Counted from the first letter of the stretch, positions 7,434 to 16,426 are shown. The stretch: 46,386 nucleotides of DNA from Lentisphaeria bacterium (GCA_017508135.1 JAFVZN010000057.1:1-46386); one strand, 5' to 3'. Program-made: numbers and translations. Notes: generated from the letters alone by a model not told the origin.

Positions 7434-9566
7434 ATGAAAAAAACATTGTTCATCTCCTGTGCAGTGCTGGCGGCGATCGCTGTCAGTGCCGCGCCGGTAA
7501 AAAAGAAGTTTATCGAGTGTTCGTGGTCGAATCCGCGCACCGACTTTCTGCGTAAAAATATCGCCCACATGGAAAAGACCACCCCTTATCAGGGTATCCG
7601 TATCCACTTGGAAGGTACCGGCGAAGGCAAAGGTGTCGGCGTTCGGCAGATCTTCGGCAAGCGGGCGTGGAAGTACGAATGGTTCAAGCAGGATGTCGAA
7701 AACCTGAAAAACACCAAATTTGTCAAGTTTACCGACAACTTCATCTCCACCGGTGTCATGCCCGGCGATGTGGAGTGGTTCAGCGACAGTGACTGGGCGA
7801 GCGTGGTCAACAACTTCGGTATCGTTGCCCGCATCGCCAGAGAGACCGGGATGAAAGGTATCATCTTTGACCCGGAAGAGTACTCCGCCCACCTCTGGGG
7901 ACGTATCGGAACGCGCAATCACACCATCGAAGAGATCGCCGCCAAAGCACGTCAGCGCGGTCAGGAATGGGGTAAAGCGATTTTCAAAGAGTATCCTGAT
8001 ATCGTCATCTTCTGCTTTTTCCTGCACAGCTATGCCAACAGCCCGGTTTTTGCCGGTTTTATAAACGGTGTCTTCGATGTTCTGCCGCCGACCGCCCGTC
8101 TGGTCGACGGTCACGAAAGCCGCGGCTACACCGCAAGTTCGCTTGCCGATCTGCATCGTGGAGCCAACGAAGTCAAAAAAGGTGCGGCGCGTTTCGCTCC
8201 CGAACACCGGACAAAGTATCTGACTCAAGTCAGCTTCGCTCCGGCAGTTTATCTGGAATGTGTCATCCCCCGGCAGGAAGGCAACCTCTGGAACCGCATC
8301 GTCCGCCTCGGTTCGGAAAAATACAGCATGAGCGAATTTCTCCGCCGCCACCTCGAAAACTGTATCGCCGTTTCCGACGAATACATCTGGACCTGGAGCG
8401 AATACCGTTCCTGGCACGGCGGCAAAATTGACGGCTGGACCGCCAAAACCTGGGAGAACTGGCTCCCCGGCATAACCGAAATCTTTGAAGGTGTCCATGA
8501 CCCCATTGCTTTCGCCGAAAAAATCATCGCCCGCAGCAAAAGTAAAAATGTCCTCAACAACCCGACCTTTGTTCCCAACGCCCAAAAATTCCCGAACAAA
8601 TGGGGCATCTGGCAGGGCAAAAATTCCAAAGGTTCCGTCACCGTCAAGCAGATCAACGGCAAAAATGCGGCAGTGTTCCACAATGCCGGAGACACCAATT
8701 TGTCTCAGTTGGTCACTCTTCAGCCGGATAAACGTTACCTTCTGGTGCTGAAAGGAAAAGTCACCCGTACCGCCGCTTCGCCTGCAGTTTCGCTCCATGC
8801 CAGATTCACCTGGCGTTTTGAAAATGGCAAAAGCGACTGGTTCATCGGCAGAAGCGTCTCTGCAGAGATTCCGCCTACCGGCAAGCTGGAAACGGTGAAG
8901 ATGGTGGTCACGGTTCCCAAAGAAGCTCCGGTTCTGCACTTCAACCTCACCTGCAAAAATCAGAATGATGCCGCCGACAACTGCTATGTTGAAAGCTGTG
9001 AACTTTTCCTCATTCCTGATCTGGTCGATTCTCCCAAGCGGTTGATGCCGGAGAAGAAGGCTGTCAAAAAGCCTGTTGCCAAACCTGCCGCGCAGAAACC
9101 GATGCCCGCCATCCTCAAAGTTCCTGACAACTTGAACCGCACCGGAGCAAACTTGCTTCTCAATCCGGAGTTCACTGCCAAGCGTCCCGGTCCCAGCTAC
9201 CGCCCGTGGAGTCCCGGAGCAAAGAAGTTTGTCTACCTGCCCAACGGCAAAGGTGAGATCAAAGGCGTTCTGGAAAACGGTTTCATCTATCAGGCGGTTA
9301 AAGCCGTCCCCGGCAACTGCTACGAATTGACTTTGCAGGTAAGTTCCGATCAGCCCGTTTCCATGGCGGTCAAGTGGATGAATGAGAAAATGCGCTGGAC
9401 ACAGGAAAGACTTCATTACACCGTACAGCTGACTCCGCAGGGCGGCAACGTTTACAAAGCGGTCGTCCGGGTGAAAGCTCCCGCCGGTATCGGTGCGATA
9501 GCGATGCTGATCTCCGGCAAAGGCAAGGTCGATCTGGATAAGGCGGAAATCTTTCTGCTCAAGTGA
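7434..9566 (+). CDS. Secreted protein with two carbohydrate-binding-like modules, function unknown
   Basis: 710 residues with a signal peptide (MKKTLFISCAVLAAIAVSAA). Residues ~20-365 look like an alpha/beta, possibly TIM-barrel, domain containing GIIFDPEEYS and YIWTWSEYRSW, where acidic and aromatic residues could form a sugar site. Two beta-sandwich modules follow: one from VLNNPTFVPNAQKFPNKW (about residue 372) and one from LLLNPEFTA (about residue 573), both with the N-P-x-F...W opening typical of CBM4/9-like modules. A Lys/Pro/Ala linker (KKAVKKPVAKPAAQKP) joins them. Last gene of the operon, followed by a terminator. I do not recognise the catalytic family; a glycosidase or a carbohydrate-binding protein fits the context. 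Confidence 0.7.
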   Translation: MKKTLFISCAVLAAIAVSAAPVKKKFIECSWSNPRTDFLRKNIAHMEKTTPYQGIRIHLEGTGEGKGVGVRQIFGKRAWKYEWFKQDVENLKNTKFVKFTDNFISTGVMPGDVEWFSDSDWASVVNNFGIVARIARETGMKGIIFDPEEYSAHLWGRIGTRNHTIEEIAAKARQRGQEWGKAIFKEYPDIVIFCFFLHSYANSPVFAGFINGVFDVLPPTARLVDGHESRGYTASSLADLHRGANEVKKGAARFAPEHRTKYLTQVSFAPAVYLECVIPRQEGNLWNRIVRLGSEKYSMSEFLRRHLENCIAVSDEYIWTWSEYRSWHGGKIDGWTAKTWENWLPGITEIFEGVHDPIAFAEKIIARSKSKNVLNNPTFVPNAQKFPNKWGIWQGKNSKGSVTVKQINGKNAAVFHNAGDTNLSQLVTLQPDKRYLLVLKGKVTRTAASPAVSLHARFTWRFENGKSDWFIGRSVSAEIPPTGKLETVKMVVTVPKEAPVLHFNLTCKNQNDAADNCYVESCELFLIPDLVDSPKRLMPEKKAVKKPVAKPAAQKPMPAILKVPDNLNRTGANLLLNPEFTAKRPGPSYRPWSPGAKKFVYLPNGKGEIKGVLENGFIYQAVKAVPGNCYELTLQVSSDQPVSMAVKWMNEKMRWTQERLHYTVQLTPQGGNVYKAVVRVKAPAGIGAIAMLISGKGKVDLDKAEIFLLK

Positions 9567-9589
9567 TAAACTGCGTTGATTCGGTGCGA

Positions 9590-9630
9590 GCGGCAGTTCC
9601 TGTTTATGGGAACTGCCGCGCGTTTTTTTC
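9590..9630. terminator. Intrinsic terminator between convergent genes
   Basis: An 11-bp perfect stem, GCGGCAGTTCC (9590-9600) with GGAACTGCCGC (9609-9619), followed by GCG and seven T. It ends the operon that stops at 9566. The convergent minus-strand gene stops at 9629, so its transcript also runs into this hairpin. Confidence 0.85.
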
Positions 9631-10804
9631 ATTGGACCGTCTTCAAAACTTTCAAAGTATTTTCCACTCCGGGAAAGTCGGAAAAGAGCCAGCAGCGTTG
9701 GCGCAGTTCCGGATAGCCGGCAAGTTGTTCATCCAGTTCCGCCTTGGTGATGACGGCGCGGTCGATGCCGAGTATCAGCGGTATTTCCGGATGGTTTTTG
9801 AGCAGCTCCAGCCGGGCGGAAAGTTGTCCGGCATGCCAGCGGTGAAAGAGTTCCAGATGAATGGTTTTCCCATTTTCCTTTGAGGCAAAAGAGAGGTCAG
9901 GAAAGATGATCTGCTGATTGCCCGCATCGAGAAACGGCGTTTCTCCGATGATCTGCCAGTCAGCGGATCTTTCCGCAAAATGGCGGTGGTAAAGCCGTAT
10001 CTCCTCCGGTACAAAAGAGGAAAAACTCCGTTGCGGCGAATGGAGTTCCAGTTTTTCATCCAGTTTGAGTTTCAGCTCCCGTTCCCGGAAAGTTATCATT
10101 GCTTCCAGCGACCACTTCTTCAAATTCACCATCACCGGCAGCAGTGCGGCAAGGGAAACTGCATACTTCGCCGACGGCGCAAAGAGTGCGTAGGGTCCGG
10201 ATATGGTGATTTTTATACCTTTGCTCTTCAAATTGGTGAACTCTGCCAGCAGACGGAAAAATTTGATCGCTTTCATCACTTTGCGCAATCCGGAAACATC
10301 CGGGTCGGCAAGGCGGAGTTCAATATTTGAAGCGTAGACGAGCAACGCCTGACACTGTGCCAGATTGTAAAGTTTCAGCAGTGCATCCGGTGTCATCCCG
10401 TCAAACGCCGCCATCTTTTCAAAGGCGGGCAGATCGCCGTAAATATCCGGTGTCCCGGCAGATGGCGGTGCAGATAATTTTCCCTGTTTGAAAAGCTCCG
10501 CTGAGCGCAGAAAAAGCTTCCTGCGGTACGCCGGATGATCCAGCTCCGCCGCCGGAGAGAACTCTGTCCGGTCGAGGAGCAGTTTATTCAAGCCGGAGGC
10601 GAACTTCTCATCAACTGAGGCGGAGATCACATTTCCGGCAAGCTGTTCCAGTTCCATTCTGGTCATGGAATTGTTATATGCTTCAAGATAAACGGCAAGA
10701 AGCGAACCGGCAAGTTCCAGATTGGCTGGAAGCGCGGTGTCGATAAGAAGCGGCTTTACTCTGCCGGAGGCGATCTTACAGCAAATATGCTCTTTTTTCA
10801 GCAT
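9629..10804 (-). CDS. DUF790 family protein, Bax1-type nuclease partner of XPB helicase
   Basis: 391 residues, starting MLKKEHICCK behind AAAGGAGAT; this ribosome site overlaps the helicase stop codon. It has the size and features I associate with DUF790: an N-terminal KPLLID... followed by a helical region, and in the C-terminal third a nuclease-like core (ICCK is at the N-terminus; IIFPDLSFASKENGKTIHLE near residue 305-325 has the D...ExK-like arrangement with HLELFHRWH). In archaea this family (Bax1) binds and stimulates XPB and acts as the nuclease in repair. The immediate neighbour here is an XPB-type helicase, which strongly supports the call. The precise catalytic residues need an alignment. 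Confidence 0.75.
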   Translation of the reverse strand: MLKKEHICCKIASGRVKPLLIDTALPANLELAGSLLAVYLEAYNNSMTRMELEQLAGNVISASVDEKFASGLNKLLLDRTEFSPAAELDHPAYRRKLFLRSAELFKQGKLSAPPSAGTPDIYGDLPAFEKMAAFDGMTPDALLKLYNLAQCQALLVYASNIELRLADPDVSGLRKVMKAIKFFRLLAEFTNLKSKGIKITISGPYALFAPSAKYAVSLAALLPVMVNLKKWSLEAMITFRERELKLKLDEKLELHSPQRSFSSFVPEEIRLYHRHFAERSADWQIIGETPFLDAGNQQIIFPDLSFASKENGKTIHLELFHRWHAGQLSARLELLKNHPEIPLILGIDRAVITKAELDEQLAGYPELRQRCWLFSDFPGVENTLKVLKTVQ

Positions 10805-10809
10805 GGCAC

Positions 10810-12201
10810 TTATCTCCTTTGGCGGTACGCCTGATGCTCCCGCCGCCGCCCGGAAGTGTACTCTTCGGAGGTTCCCGCGCTGACCAGTTCGTAGAGCATC
10901 GCCTGATTTTTGCCCGGTGACGGCCGGAGGATGCGGCCGAGACGCTGAACATGTTCCCGGACACTGCCGGAGCCGGAAAAGACCACGCCCACCGCCGCCG
11001 AGGGGATATCTACGCCTTCATTCAGCACTTTACTGGTGACCAGCACCGGATATTCTCCGGTGCGGAACGCATCAAGGAATGCCTTGCGTTCGGCACTCCG
11101 GGTGTGGTGCGTCACCACCGGAAAGGTGAAACGCCGCCCGATGGAGTATGCCGTGTCGTTGTCCGCTGTGAAGATGATGATCCGCTCTCCGGGGTGGGAA
11201 AGGAGGATGTTTTCCAGTAGTTCGAGCTTTGCCCGTCCGGCACGCGCGATTTTTCGCTGTTCCAGAAAGGCGGCAAACGCCTCTTTTCCCCCGGGAAAGC
11301 GGCTGCAGGCGATCAGAAAATCCCGCCACCCGCAGCGGCTGGCAAAATTTATTCCGAAACGGCGGAGAAACGCGGTGTAAATGGCACGCTGTTTCCGGTA
11401 GAGCTGTTCTTCTTCCGCATTGAGCTGAACAAACATCCGTTTGACCTGATAGTGGGATAACACCTTGCCTTCAAGTTCATCAATGCCGACATGGCAAACC
11501 GTTTCTCCCATAAGTTCCCGGAGCGTGGCGGCACGTTCAGCATCCATCTCCGGCGTTGCCGACAGCCCCAGCCGGAACGGTGCTATCGCCATCGCCGCAC
11601 TGAGTTGATACCCGGGACCCGGGAGATGGTGACACTCATCCGCTATCAGCAGACCGAATCTGTTTCCGATAAACTCCATATTGAGAACCACTGAATCGTA
11701 GGTGCTGACGGTCAGGTTTTGGATATCGTGACTGCCGCCGCCCAACATTCCGACCGGAACCGGGAAGAAGCGTTCCAGTACCGTTGCCCATTGAGTCAGC
11801 AGATCGATCGTCGGCACCAGTACCAGTGCCGGACGGCGTATCCGGGAGATGGCGAGGACTGCCAGGATGGTTTTACCGGCTCCGGTGGGAAGGGAGACCA
11901 CGCCGCGCCCGGAGTGGGCAAGCCACTTTTCCAGAGCGAAGTGCTGATGGGGATGGGGAGTGATCTCCTCTTTGAGAACAAGGGTGTCCAGATTGGCGTA
12001 ATCTCTTGCCCGGTCGGTAAAGGGAAAATCCTTCCGTTTCAAAGTAAGGACGATGCGGGCGTAGTCGCACGCCCGCGCCCGGAAGTTTCCGGTTCGGGGG
12101 TCGTGCTTGAAAACTCCGGCAAGTTCAAAGGGAAAATCTGCGATGTTTGCCAGTTCCAGAAGCAGAGTTCCGGCATCAAAGCGGAGCAGATTATTTGTCA
12201 T
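10810..12201 (-). CDS. XPB-type superfamily 2 DNA helicase
   Basis: 463 residues from ATG 12201 (MTNNLLRFDAG), which overlaps the stop of the preceding gene by 11 bp; a GTG at 12225 is the alternative. SF2 motifs in order: HPHQHFALEKWL (Q-like region), Walker A PTGAGKT at 105-111, DECHH at 188-192, SATPE at 214-218, and motif VI VQRLGRILRP at 418-427. HYQVKRMFVQL followed by a long helical insert matches the thumb region of XPB/RAD25. Predicted ATP-dependent DNA unwinding in repair together with the Bax1-like nuclease encoded just downstream. It lies in a five-gene operon with rdgB, also a genome-maintenance gene. Confidence 0.85.
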   Translation of the reverse strand: MTNNLLRFDAGTLLLELANIADFPFELAGVFKHDPRTGNFRARACDYARIVLTLKRKDFPFTDRARDYANLDTLVLKEEITPHPHQHFALEKWLAHSGRGVVSLPTGAGKTILAVLAISRIRRPALVLVPTIDLLTQWATVLERFFPVPVGMLGGGSHDIQNLTVSTYDSVVLNMEFIGNRFGLLIADECHHLPGPGYQLSAAMAIAPFRLGLSATPEMDAERAATLRELMGETVCHVGIDELEGKVLSHYQVKRMFVQLNAEEEQLYRKQRAIYTAFLRRFGINFASRCGWRDFLIACSRFPGGKEAFAAFLEQRKIARAGRAKLELLENILLSHPGERIIIFTADNDTAYSIGRRFTFPVVTHHTRSAERKAFLDAFRTGEYPVLVTSKVLNEGVDIPSAAVGVVFSGSGSVREHVQRLGRILRPSPGKNQAMLYELVSAGTSEEYTSGRRREHQAYRQRR

Positions 12202-12442
12202 AACGCTTGGGTTTGTGGGTCGCACCCACCAGCAAACCGGTTATTGCGCCGCAGACGGCAAAGCCGATGGCACTGCCGATGGGGGCGAAAAATATTCCGA
12301 AAAGGAAAAAGGCGATACAGGTGAATGCAGCGATCATCCCGCCGCGTTTCCAGTTGAAACGGGGAGGGATTGCATCGTTGATCTCTTTTTCAGCTTCCAG
12401 AAGTTTGAGCTTCAGTTCGGCGGGGATTTTTTCTTCATCCAT
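12191..12442 (-). CDS. Small membrane protein, function unknown
   Basis: 83 residues from ATG 12442 (MDEEKIPAEL) with AAGGAG eleven bases upstream; the ORF is open further upstream but inside the neighbouring gene. A charged N-terminal helix of about 30 residues is followed by two hydrophobic segments, roughly 38-56 (GGMIAAFTCIAFFLFGIFF) and 58-75 (IGSAIGFAVCGAITGLLVG), and a basic tail. It overlaps the pseudouridine synthase gene by 8 bp and the helicase gene by 11 bp, so translation is probably coupled. No family recognised. Confidence 0.75.
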   Translation of the reverse strand: MDEEKIPAELKLKLLEAEKEINDAIPPRFNWKRGGMIAAFTCIAFFLFGIFFAPIGSAIGFAVCGAITGLLVGATHKPKRYDK

Positions 12443-13403
12443 GATAAGTTTCTCCTTGAGAGATGTGGTGTTCAACAAAATCTGCCAGCTCCGGCGGCAA
12501 GGGATCGTTGAAGTTGAGAACTTCACCGCTTGCCGGGTGGCGCAAGGTGAGCGCAGTGCTGTGAAGAGCCTGACGTTTCAGCAGTAATTTTTCCAGTTCG
12601 GCAGGGGTGAAATCTTCGGTTTTCTGCTTGAGAAAGAGCAGTTCGTCCACACCGTAAAGTTTATCTCCGGCAATGGGAAACCCCAGCGAACAGAGCGTGG
12701 CGCGGATTTGGTGGGTCCTGCCGGTACCCAGCACAGCCTGAACCAGAGAAAAGCGGTCATTGTATTGCAGCGGGGTGAGTTTGGTGATGGAACTTTCCCC
12801 CTCCTGTCCGGGGCGGAGTTCGGTCACAAAGCGGCGTTTTTTGCGGATAACGCTCTCTGCTGAGACCAGAAAACCGGTCGCATCGGCGGGATGGGAAAAT
12901 TTTCCGTGGACGATCACCTGATAAGTTTTGTCAAAGACCGCATCTGTTTCCGCGATCTTCGCCGCCGCCGCCGGAGTTTTTGCCGCGACCAGAAGTCCGC
13001 TGGTCTCCCGGTCGAGCCGGTTGATAAAGTGGATGTCGGCATACTTCTGCCGGAGCTGATACCACAAGGTGTGCTGATAAAAGGGCCCGGATGGATGGAC
13101 ACACAGGTTCCCCGGCTTGCTGACGACCAGAACTGTTTCATCTTCAAAGACGATACGGTAATCCAGACGTGCCGGAGGTTCGGGGATATCCTGCGGATGA
13201 TATTCGATCATATCGTGCATTTGCAGGATATATCCCGGAACAGCGGCTTTGCCGTTCAGAGTTATTTCTCCGGAAGAAATGCGTTCACTCCACTCCGCTT
13301 CACTGCGGTAGGTGAAGCGTCCGGCAAGGAACGCCAGAAGCGTCACTCCGGCACTGCTCCAATCCACCGCTGTACGGATGATACGTTTTCCGGGAGCTGC
13401 CAT
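12435..13403 (-). CDS. RluA-family RNA pseudouridine synthase
   Basis: 322 residues. N-terminal S4-like segment (ISSGEITLNGKAAVPGYILQ), then the RluA core: VLVVSKPGNLCVHPSG, and the catalytic motif HFINRLDRETSGLLV with the conserved Asp of RLDRETSG. Later GRTHQIRATLCSLGFPIAGD and LHSTALTLRHPASGE are standard for the family. It isomerises uridine to pseudouridine in rRNA or tRNA in the cytoplasm; which site cannot be told from sequence alone. It starts 2 bp after the rdgB stop and overlaps the small membrane protein gene by 8 bp. Confidence 0.9.
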   Translation of the reverse strand: MAAPGKRIIRTAVDWSSAGVTLLAFLAGRFTYRSEAEWSERISSGEITLNGKAAVPGYILQMHDMIEYHPQDIPEPPARLDYRIVFEDETVLVVSKPGNLCVHPSGPFYQHTLWYQLRQKYADIHFINRLDRETSGLLVAAKTPAAAAKIAETDAVFDKTYQVIVHGKFSHPADATGFLVSAESVIRKKRRFVTELRPGQEGESSITKLTPLQYNDRFSLVQAVLGTGRTHQIRATLCSLGFPIAGDKLYGVDELLFLKQKTEDFTPAELEKLLLKRQALHSTALTLRHPASGEVLNFNDPLPPELADFVEHHISQGETYHG

Positions 13404-13405
13404 AC

Positions 13406-14005
13406 TTAAAAGACATCTCCGATGGCGGCAAGTTCATTTTCCACAAAATCCACCGCATTGGCGAAAGCGCGGGCGCGGTGACTTATTTTGTTTTTGACCT
13501 CCTGCGGCAGTTCGCCGAAAGTTTTGTCGTAACCGTCCGGCTGGAAGACCGGGTCGTAACCGAAGCCGCCCTCTCCGCGCGGAGCGAGGGTGATCGTCCC
13601 TTCGACACTGCCTTCAAAAGTTTCCAGAACTTCGCCGTTGAAAGCGATGGCGATGGCGCAGACGAAGCGGGCGCGGCGGTTTTCACAGCCATCCAGTTCG
13701 GAAAGCAGTTTGGCGATGCGTTCCGGGTCGGTCGGCGCGTAACGGGAGGAGTAGATGCCGGGTTTTCCATCCAGAGCATCAACTTCCAGTCCGGAATCGT
13801 CGGCAAAGGCGGGCGCACCGGTGAATTTGCTGGCGGCGAGAGCTTTTATTCCGGCATTCTCTTTGAACGACGAACCGTTTTCTTCGATCTCCGGCATATC
13901 CGGGAAATCGGCAAGCGACTTGAGTTCAACTTCGATATCGCCCAGCAGTTTTTTGTATTCATCGACTTTGTGTTTGTTGGCAGTGGCAACGACAATAAAT
14001 GACAT
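13406..14005 (-). CDS. rdgB: RdgB/HAM1-type dITP/XTP pyrophosphatase
   Basis: 199 residues, ATG 14005 behind GAAAGGAAC. Family motifs are all present: VVATANKHKVDEYKKLL at the N-terminus, SFKENAGIKALAA, PAFADDSGLEVDALDGKPGI, SSRYA, then GEGGFGYDPVF and KTFGELPQEVKNKISHRARA. The enzyme removes non-canonical purine nucleoside triphosphates (ITP, dITP, XTP) and so prevents their incorporation into DNA. First gene of the minus-strand operon 14005-9629, driven by a promoter that overlaps the tilS promoter on the other strand. Confidence 0.95.
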   Translation of the reverse strand: MSFIVVATANKHKVDEYKKLLGDIEVELKSLADFPDMPEIEENGSSFKENAGIKALAASKFTGAPAFADDSGLEVDALDGKPGIYSSRYAPTDPERIAKLLSELDGCENRRARFVCAIAIAFNGEVLETFEGSVEGTITLAPRGEGGFGYDPVFQPDGYDKTFGELPQEVKNKISHRARAFANAVDFVENELAAIGDVF

Positions 14006-14051
14006 AATAAGTTCCTTTCAAAAAAAATTCCGCTTAAATTGCCGGAATCTT

Positions 14052-14079
14052 TTGCATATTCATCCGGCGGGTATATATT
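14052..14079 (+). promoter_or_regulatory. tilS promoter
   Basis: TTGCAT (14052-14057), 16-bp spacer, TATATT (14074-14079). The predicted transcript starts near 14086, leaving a leader of about 14 nt that still contains AAAGG before ATG 14100. Its -10 box overlaps that of the opposing rdgB promoter. Confidence 0.6.
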
Positions 14080-14105
14080 ATAGAGCATGAAAGGTGAAAA
14101 TGCAA
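14077..14105 (-). promoter_or_regulatory. rdgB operon promoter, overlapping the tilS promoter
   Basis: Read on the minus strand: TTGCAT (14105-14100), 17-bp spacer, TATAAT (14082-14077). The -10 hexamer shares three base pairs with the tilS -10 and the -35 covers the tilS start codon, so the two promoters cannot be occupied at once. Confidence 0.65.
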
Positions 14106-15419
14106 ATGGATGACGAGAAAAAAACATTTTTGGTGGGCTTTTCCGGCGGTGCTGACAGTACTGCCGCACTTTTGCTGCTCCATGAACGCATGGAGCAGGG
14201 CAACCGTCTGATCGCGGTCCATTTCAATCACCATCTGCGCGGCGCGGAGTCTGATCTCGAAGCGGAAAACGCCGCCCGCTTTGCCGCTGAACGCAATATC
14301 GTGTTCCGTCTGATCGACCTGAAGATCGCTCCCGGAAACAACCTTGAAGCGCGGGCGCGGCAGGCGAGATTGGAGGCGTGGAAAAAATTGCTCCCGGAAT
14401 ATGAAAATCCGGTGGTCGTCACCGGGCACCACAAAGATGACTGCATTGAAAATATGTTTCTCCGCATGGGGCGTGGGAGCAACGTTTCCGGTTTGACCGG
14501 ATTGCAGATGACTTCCGAAGTTGAGGGTGTGAAATTTTTCCGTCCGCTGATAATTTACAGCCGCAAGGAGATCGAAGCGTTTCTCCTTGAACGCGGAATT
14601 GCTTCATGGGCGGTCGATTCCAGCAATCTTGAGTGCGATTATGCCCGCAATGTTTTGCGCAACCGTATCTTGCCGGAGTTGTACGACCTTTTTCCCGGCG
14701 GCAGGAAGGCATTCTGCCGCACGCTGGACAATCTGTGCGATGATGCCGCTTTTATCGAGCAGGAGGCGTATTGGCGGTACAAAAACTGTGAAGACCGGCA
14801 TACCATCGCTTTCTGGGCAGACCAGCCGCGCGCGCTGCAGGTCAGGATGCTCAAACATTTGAGCAAAGAATTTTTCGGTGATGAACGTCCCTTTTCTTCC
14901 GGTGCTGTGGAACATTTTCTGACGATGGTGAACAACGCATCTTCCGGCATTTGTGAACTGGATGAAAAGCGCAAACTTTACTTCGCCGATGGTAAAATCC
15001 ATCCCTTTGAACCGATAGCAAAGTTTGATTTGTCATGGGATTTCCGCCGACAGCCGGAGCTGGTTCTTCCGGGAAAGTGGACGCTCCGTTGCGAAATGGT
15101 AAACTCTCTGCCGGAAACGTGCGGAGCATGGGAGGCTTTCTTCGACGTGGATGCCCTGCCGGAAATTCTGACCGTAACTCCGGCGGAGCCGGGAGAAAAA
15201 ATGGTTCCTTTCGGCAGGGAAAATCCGGTCTCATTGAAAAAATTACGGGTCGATGCCAAAATTCCGGCACACCTTGCGCCGCCGGTGGTGAAGTGCGGAA
15301 ATGAGATCATCTGGTTTCCCGGAGTCCGGCGGTCAAACTGCGCGATTGTGACGGAAAAAAGTGTGATTATTAAATTTTTTATGGAAAAAAGTGGTTTTTT
15401 TTCCGGGAAAAACTTGTAA
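14100..15419 (+). CDS. tilS: tRNA(Ile)-lysidine synthase
   Basis: 439 residues from ATG 14100, which has AAAGG six bases upstream; GTG 14094 and ATG 14106 are alternatives. The PP-loop ATPase signature SGGADS is at residues 15-20, followed by HFNHHLRGAESDLEAE and TGHHKDDCIENMFLRM, all characteristic of TilS. The C-terminal part carries the substrate-binding region and ends with LRVDAKIPAHLAPPVV and NEIIWFPGVRRS, typical of the TilS C-terminal domain. It adds lysine to C34 of the CAU-anticodon isoleucine tRNA so that AUA is read as Ile; normally essential. Confidence 0.95.
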   Translation: MQMDDEKKTFLVGFSGGADSTAALLLLHERMEQGNRLIAVHFNHHLRGAESDLEAENAARFAAERNIVFRLIDLKIAPGNNLEARARQARLEAWKKLLPEYENPVVVTGHHKDDCIENMFLRMGRGSNVSGLTGLQMTSEVEGVKFFRPLIIYSRKEIEAFLLERGIASWAVDSSNLECDYARNVLRNRILPELYDLFPGGRKAFCRTLDNLCDDAAFIEQEAYWRYKNCEDRHTIAFWADQPRALQVRMLKHLSKEFFGDERPFSSGAVEHFLTMVNNASSGICELDEKRKLYFADGKIHPFEPIAKFDLSWDFRRQPELVLPGKWTLRCEMVNSLPETCGAWEAFFDVDALPEILTVTPAEPGEKMVPFGRENPVSLKKLRVDAKIPAHLAPPVVKCGNEIIWFPGVRRSNCAIVTEKSVIIKFFMEKSGFFSGKNL

Positions 15420-15441
15420 ATTTTGCCAGCGGGTGTATACT
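15414..15441 (+). promoter_or_regulatory. Promoter of the NagB-like/LmbE-like operon
   Basis: TTGTAA (15414-15419), 16-bp spacer, TATACT (15436-15441). The -35 box includes the tilS stop codon. A strong AGGAGGA ribosome site lies at 15484-15490. Confidence 0.6.
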
Positions 15442-15496
15442 TTTATGAAGTCATTGTAAAGTCAACGCCACAATAACTATTACAGGAGGATAAAAA

Positions 15497-16426
15497 ATGC
15501 GTGCGTTTTCTAAAATTTCGGCTGATTGGTGGGATTACACAACTTTGGATCGTGAGATCCTCGATGCTGCCGCCAGAATCACTGTCGACAACCTGAAGAG
15601 TTTTGAACGCCCCGGTTTCAAGATCAATCTCTATGATACCTATCAGGAGTTCTACTGCGCTGAAGCTCTCGAATACATCCGCTGCTGGCAGAAAGCCACA
15701 GCCGACAACCCCTGCGGTATCTGCGGTCCCATCGGCCCCACCGAACAGCTTCCGCTGGTCGCCCAGATGGTCAACGAAATGGGTCTCAGCTTGAAGAACG
15801 CCCACTTCTGGGGTATGGACGAATGGGCTCTGGACGGTGACGTTCCCGCCGGAATGGATTTCCCCCTCGGTTTCGCCAAGGCGGACTGGGATCTCTGCTT
15901 CTCCCGTATCCGTCCGGAACTGCGTATGCCCGCTGAAAATATGCACTTCCCCAACGGCGACATCGCCGCGTATGAAAAATCTTACGACGAAGCCGACTGC
16001 CTTATCATGCAGGGCGGTCAGGGCGAAACCAAGCACTGGGCGTTCAACGACCCCGTCCGTCGCGCCGGCAAGTATCAGGAAGTTCCCCCGACCCCCGCTG
16101 AATACCGTCAGCTCGGGACCCGTCTGGTCGAACTCCATCCCATCACGCTCATTCAGAATGCCCGTACCTCCGGCGGCGGTACTGTTCAGAATGTTCCGTC
16201 CCGCGCCTTCACCGTCGGCCCCGTCCAGACCTGGAAGTCCAAGCAGGTCTCCATCTGGCATCCCGGCCACCACGACAACCCCTTCGGTATGCGCTTGACC
16301 ACCTTCATGATCTCACAGAAGATCGCTGACAGCTGCGTGCCGATGAGCTTGCTGAGCGAACACGATGATGTTGTCTTCAACTTCTATCGTCCCGGTTTCG
16401 GTATCTGCGACGTGGAGATGCATTGA
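15497..16426 (+). CDS. NagB/RpiA-superfamily protein, glucosamine-6-phosphate deaminase-like
   Basis: 309 residues, ATG behind AGGAGGA. It aligns by eye with E. coli NagB: GMDEW contains Asp108, equivalent to NagB Asp72, and [14 protein letters not shown] (173-186) matches GGVGNDGHIAFNEP. His180 matches NagB His143, but NagB Asp141 is Thr178 here and Glu148 is Asp185. It is also longer than NagB (266 residues). Known NagB converts glucosamine-6-phosphate to fructose-6-phosphate and ammonia; the changed residues belong to the ring-opening triad, so this protein may use a different substrate or be catalytically altered. Co-transcribed with an LmbE-type deacetylase (2-bp gap), which supports amino-sugar catabolism. 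Confidence 0.75.
   Translation: MRAFSKISADWWDYTTLDREILDAAARITVDNLKSFERPGFKINLYDTYQEFYCAEALEYIRCWQKATADNPCGICGPIGPTEQLPLVAQMVNEMGLSLKNAHFWGMDEWALDGDVPAGMDFPLGFAKADWDLCFSRIRPELRMPAENMHFPNGDIAAYEKSYDEADCLIMQGGQGETKHWAFNDPVRRAGKYQEVPPTPAEYRQLGTRLVELHPITLIQNARTSGGGTVQNVPSRAFTVGPVQTWKSKQVSIWHPGHHDNPFGMRLTTFMISQKIADSCVPMSLLSEHDDVVFNFYRPGFGICDVEMH

Noticed and set aside
7365..9632. 755-codon ORF on the minus strand
   Set aside because: It is the antisense of the 7434-9566 gene, which has a signal peptide, ribosome site and modules; the antisense product has no recognisable domain.
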